Shown: positions 1 to 6,564 of the stretch, one piece after another
How positions within the stretch are numbered: the first letter of the stretch is position 1
How the letters are laid out: each line of letters starts with the position of its first letter
NCBI GenBank assembly: GCA_018376005.1
Contig: JAHACE010000040.1
Coordinates: forward strand, 1 to 11,161
Length of the DNA: 11,161 nt
Source of the DNA: Atopobium sp.
GTDB lineage: Bacteria > Actinomycetota > Coriobacteriia > Coriobacteriales > Atopobiaceae
Direction: 5' to 3'
Translations under genes and position numbers: made by a program
Notes under the pieces: model-generated
Seen by the model: only the letters and a program-made list of their open reading frames with translations
Told to the model about the DNA's origin: nothing
Database searches by the model: none

Positions 1-660
1 TTGTGTAACAGTTCCGGTGTAGCCAACAACATGAGCTGCAAGAGAACCGTTTGGATAGGCGCGCTGGGTGCGCTCCTCAATTGAAACGCCATCAAGCAAA
101 GCGCCATGAGCGTAAATATAGGCAACTACGCGCCTAGAAACGTCTACAGAAACCGTGCGAAGCGCTTGAGCGCCATCAGAGGTATCCATGATTTTTCTGC
201 GCACCGCCAACATAGGCATACCCAAGAGGTTAGCAAGAATCTGCAGCTTAATGTAGTCTTCTGCAACGTCTGCTCGAGCTACTACCGTTGGACTTGGCCT
301 GTTAGTAACAATCTCTACGCCATTTCTGTCCAAAATACGACCGCGAGGAGCTGCGGTAGTAACGGTTCGCGTACGGTTTCTCTCTGCTTGCTCGGTATAG
401 TCAGCTGACGATAAGAGCTGCATGGTCCAAAGCCTGCCAATAAGCACGGCAAACATGCCGCCAACAGCAATTGCAAATCCGATAAGTCTGGACGAGAGGG
501 TCTTCTCGGCAGAGCCGTCAGAACCACCAGACGCCTTGGGAGCACCGCCACCAATATCAAAGGTAAACGGCGAGTCTTTTCTACCAAAGGTAAGGTAAAC
601 AATAATCAAACCAATTGCTGCAACAGCGCAACAAGCAAGGATAACAAGGGTGAAATTCAT
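1..660 (-). CDS. mrdA: Penicillin-binding protein 2 (elongasome transpeptidase), N-terminal part, runs off left edge
   Basis: The reading frame stays open from ATG at 660 to the window edge, giving 220 residues. The family is a class B penicillin-binding protein that cross-links peptidoglycan during side-wall growth. What shows this is the dimerisation-domain signature APRGRILDRNG at residues 104-114 and AAHVVGYTGTV near residue 210, both typical of PBP2/FtsI. Its place directly after mreBCD selects PBP2 over FtsI. The transpeptidase domain lies outside the window. The start is supported by AAGGGG five bases upstream, fused to the mreD stop. Unusually there are two hydrophobic segments, residues 3-25 and 60-80, separated by a Gly/Ser-rich linker, whereas PBP2 normally has one. 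Family assignment is firm; the reason for the extra segment is unknown. Confidence 0.93.
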   Translation of the reverse strand, partial: MNFTLVILACCAVAAIGLIIVYLTFGRKDSPFTFDIGGGAPKASGGSDGSAEKTLSSRLIGFAIAVGGMFAVLIGRLWTMQLLSSADYTEQAERNRTRTVTTAAPRGRILDRNGVEIVTNRPSPTVVARADVAEDYIKLQILANLLGMPMLAVRRKIMDTSDGAQALRTVSVDVSRRVVAYIYAHGALLDGVSIEERTQRAYPNGSLAAHVVGYTGTVTQ

Positions 661-665
661 ACTAA

Positions 666-671
666 CCCCTT
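666..671 (-). promoter_or_regulatory. Ribosome-binding site of mrdA overlapping the mreD stop codon
   Basis: AAGGGG lies five bases before the mrdA ATG and shares its first two bases with the TAA of mreD. A terminating ribosome would sit on the next start, which suggests translational coupling. It also decides the mrdA start and makes the extra N-terminal membrane segment genuine coding sequence. Confidence 0.75.
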
Positions 672-1230
672 ATTTAAGGCGCTGTGGAGCTCGGTGAGAT
701 CCGCGGTAGAGCGAAGTTCCACCCAAAGATGAATGAGACCTTTGGGAATGAGAAAGTACATAGAAAACAGGAAGCGCTGCCAAAATGGTAAACAGCATGG
801 TGGGGAAAGACTTAAACAGCAGCCCCTCAAAGAAGTTGCCACCAGAGCCAATCAAAGAATTAATGAGTTGATACATAAAGGTGACACCAAAAGTTTGAAG
901 GGCAACAAAGCCCATAGAGGTACCAAAATTGCCAGAGATTCTGTCTCTTACCTCTTGGCCCATGAAATAAGAACTGACCACAAGCAGGAGTGCCATAAGG
1001 CCAATAGGATTAGCAGAAGTCAAATCATAGATAAGACCAGCAATAAAGCCGCATATCACGCCGGTTTTACCACCATATCTCAACGCAATAGCTGCCGAGA
1101 AAATAAGTGCAAAATTGATAACTCCCCCACCAAAAGAAACCTGTGGTGTAAGCATAATCTGCAAAATGAAGCAAACAACAGCAAGAACGGCGATGCTGCG
1201 TGTGTTTTTATTTCTATCAGAAACCTGCAT
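670..1230 (-). CDS. mreD: Rod shape-determining membrane protein MreD
   Basis: This is a 186-residue, strongly hydrophobic protein with about five to six predicted membrane segments, roughly residues 12-28, 36-50, 55-70, 75-90, 104-127 and 143-160. Length, hydrophobic pattern and the position between mreC and mrdA identify MreD, an integral membrane partner of MreC in the elongasome. The polar, basic C-terminal tail from residue 161 (Ser/Arg/His rich) is longer than a bare MreD core needs. The start is ATG at 1230, four bases after GGGGG. A second ATG at 1234 is in another frame and is ignored. Only 9 bases separate it from mreC. MreD is poorly conserved, so the call rests heavily on context, but that context is very specific. 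Confidence 0.9.
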   Translation of the reverse strand: MQVSDRNKNTRSIAVLAVVCFILQIMLTPQVSFGGGVINFALIFSAAIALRYGGKTGVICGFIAGLIYDLTSANPIGLMALLLVVSSYFMGQEVRDRISGNFGTSMGFVALQTFGVTFMYQLINSLIGSGGNFFEGLLFKSFPTMLFTILAALPVFYVLSHSQRSHSSLGGTSLYRGSHRAPQRLK

Positions 1231-1239
1231 GCATCCCCC

Positions 1240-2331
1240 TTAATCTGTTCTTCCGCTGTTATGTTGTGTAGTACCCGTTGGAGCAGCAACTGTTGCATTC
1301 TGCTGAGTGTTTGTTGTGTTGTTTGTTGAACCGCTGCCAGTAGAACCGCTCGATGAAGACGTAGAAGATCCGTCTTTTGAGTCTTTATCCTTACCGTCTG
1401 AATTAGTTGCAGTTGGAGTGTTTTGCTTATCTGCCTCAGCAATATCATCTGCGGTAGCTTTTTGCTCCTCAGAAAGAGACGTGATAACCATTACCTCCTC
1501 GTTAGTGCTGACATTTCCATAAGGCTCAACAACAATGGTGTAATAGAGCGATCCTGGAGCTGCCTCAACGCTGGTAACTTTACCTAGAGGAAGGCCCTTA
1601 GGGAATACGCCACCAAGACCACTGGTAACAACTGTATCGCCTACGGCAACCTTCTGGTTGGTGTTGATGAGGTTAAGAGTAATCTGTCTTGACGCAGAAC
1701 CCATAAGCATGCCTTGAGCTCGACTACTTTGAACCATAGCAGCCACACCGCTCTTCTCGTCAGTGATAAGACGAACGGTAGAGGTTGTAGGACTACACTC
1801 AATAATCTGGCCGATAACGCCACCGCTATCAACAACAGGCATGCCAACAGCCAGCCCAGACGAAGTTCCCTTGTCAATCGTAATGGTGTTATTGAACGAG
1901 TCAGTAGAACCAGAGATAACACGAGCGCCTGTGGACTGCAGGTTATAGGTATTTTTGAGGTCGAGAAGACCCTGTAGACGCTGCGTGGACTGATTTGTCT
2001 CTTCTAGCTCTGCATTTCTTGAACGCAACTGCTCATTTTCTGCCTTGAGGTCAGAAAGCGTTTGCTGGTCTGCTGTTAAGTTACTAAAAATGTTACCAAT
2101 GCCCTGGAAAGGCATGGCAATAGCAGAACCCGCCATTCTAAAAGGCATGGTAATAGTAGAGAACCCACCTCGAACCATCTCGAGCGGTCCTTCTGTACCC
2201 ATACGAGCGCTGACCGTCAATAACACAATTGAAAGCAGCGAAAGAATAATAAAACTACGGCCACCCGTATGCTTATTATTGTTAGATCCAAGGCCTGTTG
2301 AAGCACCCTGGATCTGATGAGACAATGGCAT
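1240..2331 (-). CDS. mreC: Rod shape-determining protein MreC
   Basis: MreC is a bitopic membrane protein that links the MreB filament to the periplasmic cell-wall enzymes. The 363 residues show the expected order. There is a short polar N-terminus, one membrane segment (about 27-42) and a coiled coil (about 85-128, rich in Leu/Glu/Gln). The beta-rich MreC core at 133-285 follows, with GMPVVDSGGVIGQI and GDTVVTSGLGGVFPKGLPLG as clear family motifs. An atypical tail of about 75 residues (287-363) is low in complexity and rich in Ser, Thr, Gly, Asn and Asp. ATG at 2331 starts two bases after the mreB stop, with a weak GCAGG site inside the end of mreB. The tail is probably outside the membrane and disordered; no function can be read from it. 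Confidence 0.95.
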   Translation of the reverse strand: MPLSHQIQGASTGLGSNNNKHTGGRSFIILSLLSIVLLTVSARMGTEGPLEMVRGGFSTITMPFRMAGSAIAMPFQGIGNIFSNLTADQQTLSDLKAENEQLRSRNAELEETNQSTQRLQGLLDLKNTYNLQSTGARVISGSTDSFNNTITIDKGTSSGLAVGMPVVDSGGVIGQIIECSPTTSTVRLITDEKSGVAAMVQSSRAQGMLMGSASRQITLNLINTNQKVAVGDTVVTSGLGGVFPKGLPLGKVTSVEAAPGSLYYTIVVEPYGNVSTNEEVMVITSLSEEQKATADDIAEADKQNTPTATNSDGKDKDSKDGSSTSSSSGSTGSGSTNNTTNTQQNATVAAPTGTTQHNSGRTD

Positions 2332-2333
2332 AT

Positions 2334-3377
2334 TTATTGGCCTGCACTCTGAACAAATCCACCGGACAATGCGTTAGCCTCAAGAACCTTTGCACAACCG
2401 GTAACAACATTTTCTAACGCGGTTGGGCTTACGTTAACGGGAACGCCAGTCTCTTCACGAAGTCTTTGATCAAGACCGCGAAGCATTCCGCCGCCACCGG
2501 TAAGCAAAATACCGTAGTACATAAGATCAGAGGCAAGATCTGGTGGAGTCACATCAAGCGCATCTTTGACAGCCTTGGTGACCTCGTCAAGAGGACGATC
2601 AAGGGCACGACGAATCTCTTCTGACTCAATACGAACAGTCTTTGGAAGACCACTCATGACGTCACGACCGTTTACCTCAACGTCAAGCTCTTCTGCAAGA
2701 GGAGCTGCTGAGCCAACCTTAATCTTGATATCTTCTGCGGTACGCTCACCAATAGAGAGGTTGTAAGCATCACGAACATGCTCAAGGATAGTTTGATCAA
2801 ACTCGTCACCTGCAGTTCTGATGGACTGCGAGACAACAATACCGCCCATGGAGATAACGGCAACCTCGGTAGTGCCGCCACCAATGTCTACAACCATAGA
2901 ACCGGTTGGATCCTCAATTGGAAGGTCTGCACCAATTGCTGCAGCCATAGGCTCTTCAATCAAGAATGCCTGGCGAGCGCCTGCCTGAATAGTTGCTTCA
3001 AAAACAGCGCGTTTCTCGACAGATGTAACGCCAGAAGGAACGCAAACAACTACGCGTGGACGTGGTGACCAAGGATATTTGCGCTCACGTGCCTTCTCGA
3101 TGAAGTAACGAAGCATAACCTCAGTAACATCAAAGTCTGCAATGACGCCGTCTTTAAGAGGGCGCTCAGCAATGATGGAGCCAGGAGTACGGCCAATCAT
3201 GCGCTTTGCATCAGCGCCAACAGCCAGAACGCGGCTCTCGCTTTTATCGATTGCAACAACCGATGGCTCATTGATGACAATACCCTGACCACGAACTGCA
3301 ACAAGGGTGTTTGCAGTTCCCAGATCGATGGCTAGGTCTCCGCCATATTCTCCGAAGAGCGAATCGAAGATAGACAT
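2334..3377 (-). CDS. mreB: Rod shape-determining protein MreB, actin-like
   Basis: MreB is a bacterial actin that polymerises under the membrane with ATP and directs side-wall synthesis. Key motifs are DLGTANT (phosphate 1, residues 18-24), VVDIGGGTTEV (phosphate 2, about 163-173) and LTGGGGMLRGLD (adenosine motif, about 293-304). The length of 347 residues is normal. I chose ATG at 3377, which has GGA a few bases upstream. A TTG at 3386 would add three residues and has no better site. The short N-terminus SIFDSLFGEYGG precedes the first beta strand, as in other MreB proteins. It is the first of the tightly packed mreB-mreC-mreD-mrdA genes. A possible promoter lies about 33 bases upstream. 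Confidence 0.97.
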   Translation of the reverse strand: MSIFDSLFGEYGGDLAIDLGTANTLVAVRGQGIVINEPSVVAIDKSESRVLAVGADAKRMIGRTPGSIIAERPLKDGVIADFDVTEVMLRYFIEKARERKYPWSPRPRVVVCVPSGVTSVEKRAVFEATIQAGARQAFLIEEPMAAAIGADLPIEDPTGSMVVDIGGGTTEVAVISMGGIVVSQSIRTAGDEFDQTILEHVRDAYNLSIGERTAEDIKIKVGSAAPLAEELDVEVNGRDVMSGLPKTVRIESEEIRRALDRPLDEVTKAVKDALDVTPPDLASDLMYYGILLTGGGGMLRGLDQRLREETGVPVNVSPTALENVVTGCAKVLEANALSGGFVQSAGQ

Positions 3378-3410
3378 GATATCCAATCAAACGTGCTACG
3401 CGTGTGCGTA

Positions 3411-3416
3411 ATTATC
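3411..3416 (-). promoter_or_regulatory. Possible -10 box for mreB
   Basis: GATAAT lies 33 bases before the mreB ATG in the 70-base gap after the TPR gene, matching TATAAT at five of six positions. No good -35 box is present; only AT-rich sequence precedes it. It could give mreBCD-mrdA transcription separate from the upstream genes. The call is weak. Confidence 0.3.
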
Positions 3417-3447
3417 CTGCAGAAAGAACGGTTAAAACAGTTTAGTA

Positions 3448-4851
3448 CTAGTTACCAGACTTTGAAGAGCTGGAGGAACTATTAGAGGAATTTGAGGAGT
3501 TAGATCCATTAGTTCCAGAGGCAGTTCCCGAATTAGAGCCGTTAGTACCAGAAGTTGTGCCAGAGTTCTGGTTATTCTGGCTTACGTATGAAGTGGTAAC
3601 GCTTGCAACCTTCCAGCCAATACCATCACGGACAAGCTCAATGGTGTAGTCAACGTTGCCGCCATTAGAAAGACTGACAGAAGCATTAACTGTAGAGTGA
3701 GTCATGCTCTGGTCAACACCGTTGATGGTAACAGCGGAGCTTGTTGGCAGGCTGTTAGAAATCTGCTGAAGCGTTGTACTAGAGACAGAGCTAGAGACAT
3801 AGCGACCAATATCGGTGCCCTGTGCCTTAGCGTTGAAAATATCCTGAACAACAGACTGCTGAGTTGGCCATCCATAGCCACGATAGTAAGCATAACCAGC
3901 GCCACCAACAGCCAAGATAAGCAAAATAAGAATAGTAATGAAGACCTTAAGGCCGGTGTGGCGATGCTTACGCCTAATCTTCTTGTCCTTCTTATCCTGC
4001 TCAATAATCTCCTGCTCAGTAATCTGGAAGAAGCCAGTATCTTCTGCAGAAGGGATGAGCTCGCCGGACATACCTGTAGGATCCAGTGGATCGTAGGCAC
4101 CATAGCCAGCTGCCTGAAGGAAGGCATCAGTCTCAGATGGCTTGCCAGAAGCCATTGCAGTAATAGCCTTGCGAGCTGCATCAAAAGCAGACTGCTGCTG
4201 ATTAGACAGAACAAAACTGCCATCAGCAGTAGCGTGAGTGAAGGCATCAACTGCCTCAGACATGCGATTTGCTGCAACGTATGCAAGACCAAGATCTGCA
4301 TAAATCTTATTGGAATTATCCAGAGGATTAGCAAAATCAAGAGCAGTACGATATGCCTCAACAGCATCAACAGGCCTGTTCAAACCCATGAAACATGCGC
4401 CTAGGCTGCAAAGTGCTGATGAAGGATTAGGGTTCTTCTCGTCAACTGCAGCGTTTCTGTAAGCAATGCCGGCGTTACGAATATCACCAATCTTCTCGTA
4501 TGCAGAACCAAGAGCAAGCTGTGCCTTATAAGGAGTTGCGTAAGAGGCGTCCTGGACAGCGTTAGTAAGGGCAGCAATAGCCTCCTGTACCCTACCAGCA
4601 GCCAGAAGTGCGCGACCCTGATTAGTAGAGAGAGCGCCAACCTTGCCGTAGGAAGCGTCAGCAAGAGCGGACTTGTAAGCAGAAGCTGCGGAATCAAACT
4701 GTCCAAGCTTCATATAAGCGTTTCCAAGAAGGTGGTCAATCTGACCGTTTACCTCGCCTGGCTCTTTAGCCACATCAAACTGACTGATAGCTACAAACCA
4801 GTCGCCCTGATCATATGCAGATTTACCTAACTCAAATGCCTGTTGATTCAC
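3448..4851 (-). CDS. Membrane-anchored tetratricopeptide-repeat protein, function unknown
   Basis: The product has 467 residues. Residues 1-235 form about six TPR-like helical pairs (for example LLGNAYMKLGQFDSAASAYK at 41-60 and repeats near 115, 150, 185 and 195), a protein-interaction scaffold. A linker with acidic residues (255-285) is followed by a basic cluster (287-299), one membrane helix (about 302-322), a folded segment (330-423) and a Ser/Asn/Gly tail (424-467). The basic residues before the helix place the TPR part in the cytoplasm and the tail outside. I chose the GTG start at 4851 because GGAGG sits five bases upstream. A longer frame to TTG at 4923 has no such site and overlaps the end of the upstream isomerase frame. 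It sits between that isomerase gene and mreB, so a role in envelope growth is possible but unproven. Confidence 0.85.
   Translation of the reverse strand: MNQQAFELGKSAYDQGDWFVAISQFDVAKEPGEVNGQIDHLLGNAYMKLGQFDSAASAYKSALADASYGKVGALSTNQGRALLAAGRVQEAIAALTNAVQDASYATPYKAQLALGSAYEKIGDIRNAGIAYRNAAVDEKNPNPSSALCSLGACFMGLNRPVDAVEAYRTALDFANPLDNSNKIYADLGLAYVAANRMSEAVDAFTHATADGSFVLSNQQQSAFDAARKAITAMASGKPSETDAFLQAAGYGAYDPLDPTGMSGELIPSAEDTGFFQITEQEIIEQDKKDKKIRRKHRHTGLKVFITILILLILAVGGAGYAYYRGYGWPTQQSVVQDIFNAKAQGTDIGRYVSSSVSSTTLQQISNSLPTSSAVTINGVDQSMTHSTVNASVSLSNGGNVDYTIELVRDGIGWKVASVTTSYVSQNNQNSGTTSGTNGSNSGTASGTNGSNSSNSSNSSSSSSKSGN
3500..3559 (-). repeat. Imperfect tandem repeat encoding SGTNGSN units in the TPR protein tail
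   Basis: Two related units of about 27 bases, starting near 3500 and 3533 on the plus strand, encode the two SGTNGSN copies at residues 434-440 and 445-451. An Asn/Ser run follows. Such sequence can change length by slippage. Confidence 0.6.
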
Positions 4852-4856
4852 AATAT

Positions 4857-4861
4857 CCTCC
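4857..4861 (-). promoter_or_regulatory. Ribosome-binding site deciding the TPR gene start
   Basis: GGAGG is followed by ATATT and then GTG at 4851. This is the only strong site near the 5' end of the frame. It sits 22 bases after the last stop of the isomerase remnant, so the two genes do not overlap. Confidence 0.8.
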
Positions 4862-4882
4862 AAGAGTCTGTGCGACTTGGCT

Positions 4883-5322
4883 TTAAGCGTTTTCAATTCT
4901 AATGGAATTGACGACATCGCCAACCTTTAACTGGGAAATGACATCCATTCCCTCGATAGTTGTGCCAAATACGGTGTACCCAGAATCCAAGCCATGCTGT
5001 GGACCAAGACAGAAATAGAACTGAGAACCTGCGGAGTTTGGATCTTGAGAACGAGCCATAGCAAGAGCACCGTCAACGTGGGAGTTGTTAGGATTTGTGG
5101 TGAACTCCTCTTTGATGCGATAACCAGGACCACCGGTACCAGGAATTCCTTGGTATCGTCATAGAAGCCAGACTCTGCAAGCTCGCAGAAGTTAGCTACA
5201 TGAATAGGCGCGCCCTTACCGTCAAGCTGAACCTTAATGATTCCCTTGTTGGTATCAAAGACGGCTACCTCAGTACCAGTGACCTGGCGCTCTGGTGTAT
5301 ACAATGGATCAAGTCCAAACAT
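4883..5322 (-). pseudogene. Cyclophilin-type peptidyl-prolyl isomerase, broken by deletion plus frameshift
   Basis: Cyclophilins catalyse cis-trans isomerisation of X-Pro bonds. From ATG at 5322 (GGAGG four bases upstream) the frame reads 58 residues ending in AESGFYDDTK, the usual cyclophilin N-terminal half. In a different frame, from about 5149 to a TAA at 4883, 88 further residues begin GIPGTGGPGYRIKEEF and contain ALAMARSQDPNSAGSQFYFC and TVFGTTIEGMDV, the normal C-terminal half. Between DTK and GIPGTGG about 15-16 residues are missing. This is the FHR...F..QGG segment, which carries the catalytic arginine of the family. The first frame runs on to 4927 as out-of-frame sequence. Homologous family members have about 160-200 residues. 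Either a true pseudogene or a sequence error; the two halves are certain, the cause is not. Confidence 0.9.
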
Positions 5323-5407
5323 AATTCCTCCAAGCTTCTTTACATCTAAGAGAAGAAGAAAACGCGAGAAACCCTTAGTAATAAAGAACTTCTTTTCTAA
5401 CCTAATT

Positions 5408-5435
5408 ATTTTACCAGTATGATGAGATTTTTGAA
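5408..5435 (-). promoter_or_regulatory. Extended -10 promoter upstream of the isomerase gene
   Basis: TGGTAAAAT (TAAAAT at 5408-5413 with the extended TG) is preceded at a 16-base spacing by TTCAAA (5430-5435), which matches TTGACA at four positions. The predicted start near 5401 would give a leader of about 79 bases before the isomerase ATG. The 138-base gap 5323-5460 shows nothing else definite: no strong hairpin and no known riboswitch. Confidence 0.5.
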
Positions 5436-5460
5436 ATTAAAGCAGCTGAACGGTAGATTT

Positions 5461-6507
5461 TTACTGCTTTTGTGGCTTCCAATTCACGTAATTTTCATCA
5501 AAAAGTTTCTGGTATGAGCTGGAACCACTTGAGTCTCTGATGTTATCAACTGGTGCCAAGATGTGCTCTTTGTCCTGAGAAGGATTAGAAGAAGCCACAG
5601 AGCGCTTCCATCCCTCACTCAAAGCATCAGAGCGATTACGAAGCCAGTTGCCAAGCTTAGTAAGATTTTCAATGGCCTGACGATAGTTTCCATTGGAATC
5701 ATCGAGGCTTGAAAGGTCAGAGATAACATTACTGATATCGAGCGATATCTGCTCTGCTTCCTGCTGGGCATCAGCGCGCTCTTGATCAGAGCCAGTAATG
5801 GCAAGCTGATCAAAGGTCTTCTCGTTATCATCAAGGCGCTTTGAGAGATCTCCGAGCTTCTGATAATCGCTATCAAGTGCATCAAAAACAGCATCTGAAC
5901 TTGTGTTTTGCTGAGTTGCACTGGTATCTTGTCCCGTGAGATGCGTAACAGGAGTGGTAGTAGGAGTAGATGAGACGGGAGCCTCAACCTTTGCGCGATT
6001 ATCGGTTGCCTGTGGGTCCCACGGGTGCGTAATGATAAAAATAGCAGCTACTACCAGCGTTGTAACAAGAAGTGCTGAGAGCAGAATAACGCGTGTGCGA
6101 GGGATTCCTTCGGCCTCAGGAAGGTTCTCTTTTGAAGGCTCGGAAGGAATTGCAGACTCAAAACGAGGAGCTGGTCTGCGACTTACCGAGGCAAACGCAC
6201 TGGTAGTGTCTGGGTCAGCGTTGTCGGCTGGCATTTGTTGCAAAACAGTGGAATCTGCTGCGACAGAAGAAGATGCATCATACTCTGCGTCTACGAGCGG
6301 ATCGGTCTTCTCGCCAGGTGCTGAAGCGGTATCAATCTCTGGAAGCTTGATGTTGCGTGTGGGCCTGATGGCTCGAGCAGGACGAGCTGCAGGCACTGCC
6401 TGTGGCAAAGGAAGGCCACACTTTGGGCAGCTTTCTGCAGCAGCGCCAACTAAGGCGCCACAATGAGGGCACCACTGAGCTTGAGTAACAGGAATCCTTT
6501 GGGTCAA
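5461..6507 (-). CDS. Zinc-ribbon single-pass membrane protein, function unknown, start uncertain
   Basis: From the first in-frame TTG (6507) the protein has 348 residues. An N-terminal zinc ribbon has CPHC at 13-16 and CPKC at 27-30. A long Pro/Ala/Ser/Asp-rich linker (31-135) with basic stretches follows, then one membrane helix (138-160), a Thr/Ser-rich stretch (178-204) and a helical, probably coiled-coil region (205-300). The zinc ribbon would be cytoplasmic and the helical part external. A further in-frame CPHC pair lies upstream of the TTG at 6534-6523. It follows AAGGGG (6543-6548), but no ATG, GTG or TTG exists there; TTG 6507 itself has no ribosome-binding site. The real start may have been lost, or initiation may use an unusual codon. 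The gene follows the ATPase by about 57 bases on the same strand. Confidence 0.75.
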   Translation of the reverse strand: MTQRIPVTQAQWCPHCGALVGAAAESCPKCGLPLPQAVPAARPARAIRPTRNIKLPEIDTASAPGEKTDPLVDAEYDASSSVAADSTVLQQMPADNADPDTTSAFASVSRRPAPRFESAIPSEPSKENLPEAEGIPRTRVILLSALLVTTLVVAAIFIITHPWDPQATDNRAKVEAPVSSTPTTTPVTHLTGQDTSATQQNTSSDAVFDALDSDYQKLGDLSKRLDDNEKTFDQLAITGSDQERADAQQEAEQISLDISNVISDLSSLDDSNGNYRQAIENLTKLGNWLRNRSDALSEGWKRSVASSNPSQDKEHILAPVDNIRDSSGSSSYQKLFDENYVNWKPQKQ

Positions 6508-6542
6508 ACTTAGATCAATCTGACAATGAGGGCAGGTTAAAG

Positions 6543-6548
6543 CCCCTT
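6543..6548 (-). promoter_or_regulatory. Orphan ribosome-binding site before the zinc-ribbon frame
   Basis: AAGGGG is followed by CTTTAACCTGCCC, with no start codon at a workable distance in any frame that stays open. The frame after it encodes TCPHCQIDLSLTQ and then joins the annotated gene. The expected start would lie near 6535-6540. Confidence 0.55.
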
Positions 6549-6564
6549 CAGCTTGTGCTTCAGT

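Noticed and set aside
733..1329. Long plus-strand open frame opposite mreD/mreC
   Set aside because: It is antisense to well-identified genes, has Lys/Asn/Arg-rich composition without recognisable domains, and lacks a ribosome-binding site.
3378..3386. TTG at 3386 as the mreB start
   Set aside because: It adds only three residues, has no better ribosome-binding site, and ATG 3377 gives a normal MreB N-terminus.
3697..4404. Long plus-strand open frame opposite the TPR gene
   Set aside because: It mirrors codons of the TPR gene and shows no coherent protein features.
4852..4923. N-terminal extension of the TPR protein to TTG 4923 or ATG 4917
   Set aside because: These bases encode the last residues of the isomerase in another frame (VGDVVNSIRIENA then stop). 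GGAGG sits ideally before GTG 4851, and neither upstream codon has a comparable site.
4883..5322. Programmed ribosomal frameshift in the isomerase gene
   Set aside because: A slip would join the frames but not restore the missing FHR...QGG segment, and no slippery heptamer with a following structure is seen at the junction.
5323..5460. Terminator or riboswitch between the zinc-ribbon gene and the isomerase
   Set aside because: Only short weak dyads such as AAAGA/TCTTT were found, with no GC-rich stem plus U-run on the correct strand and no known aptamer motif.
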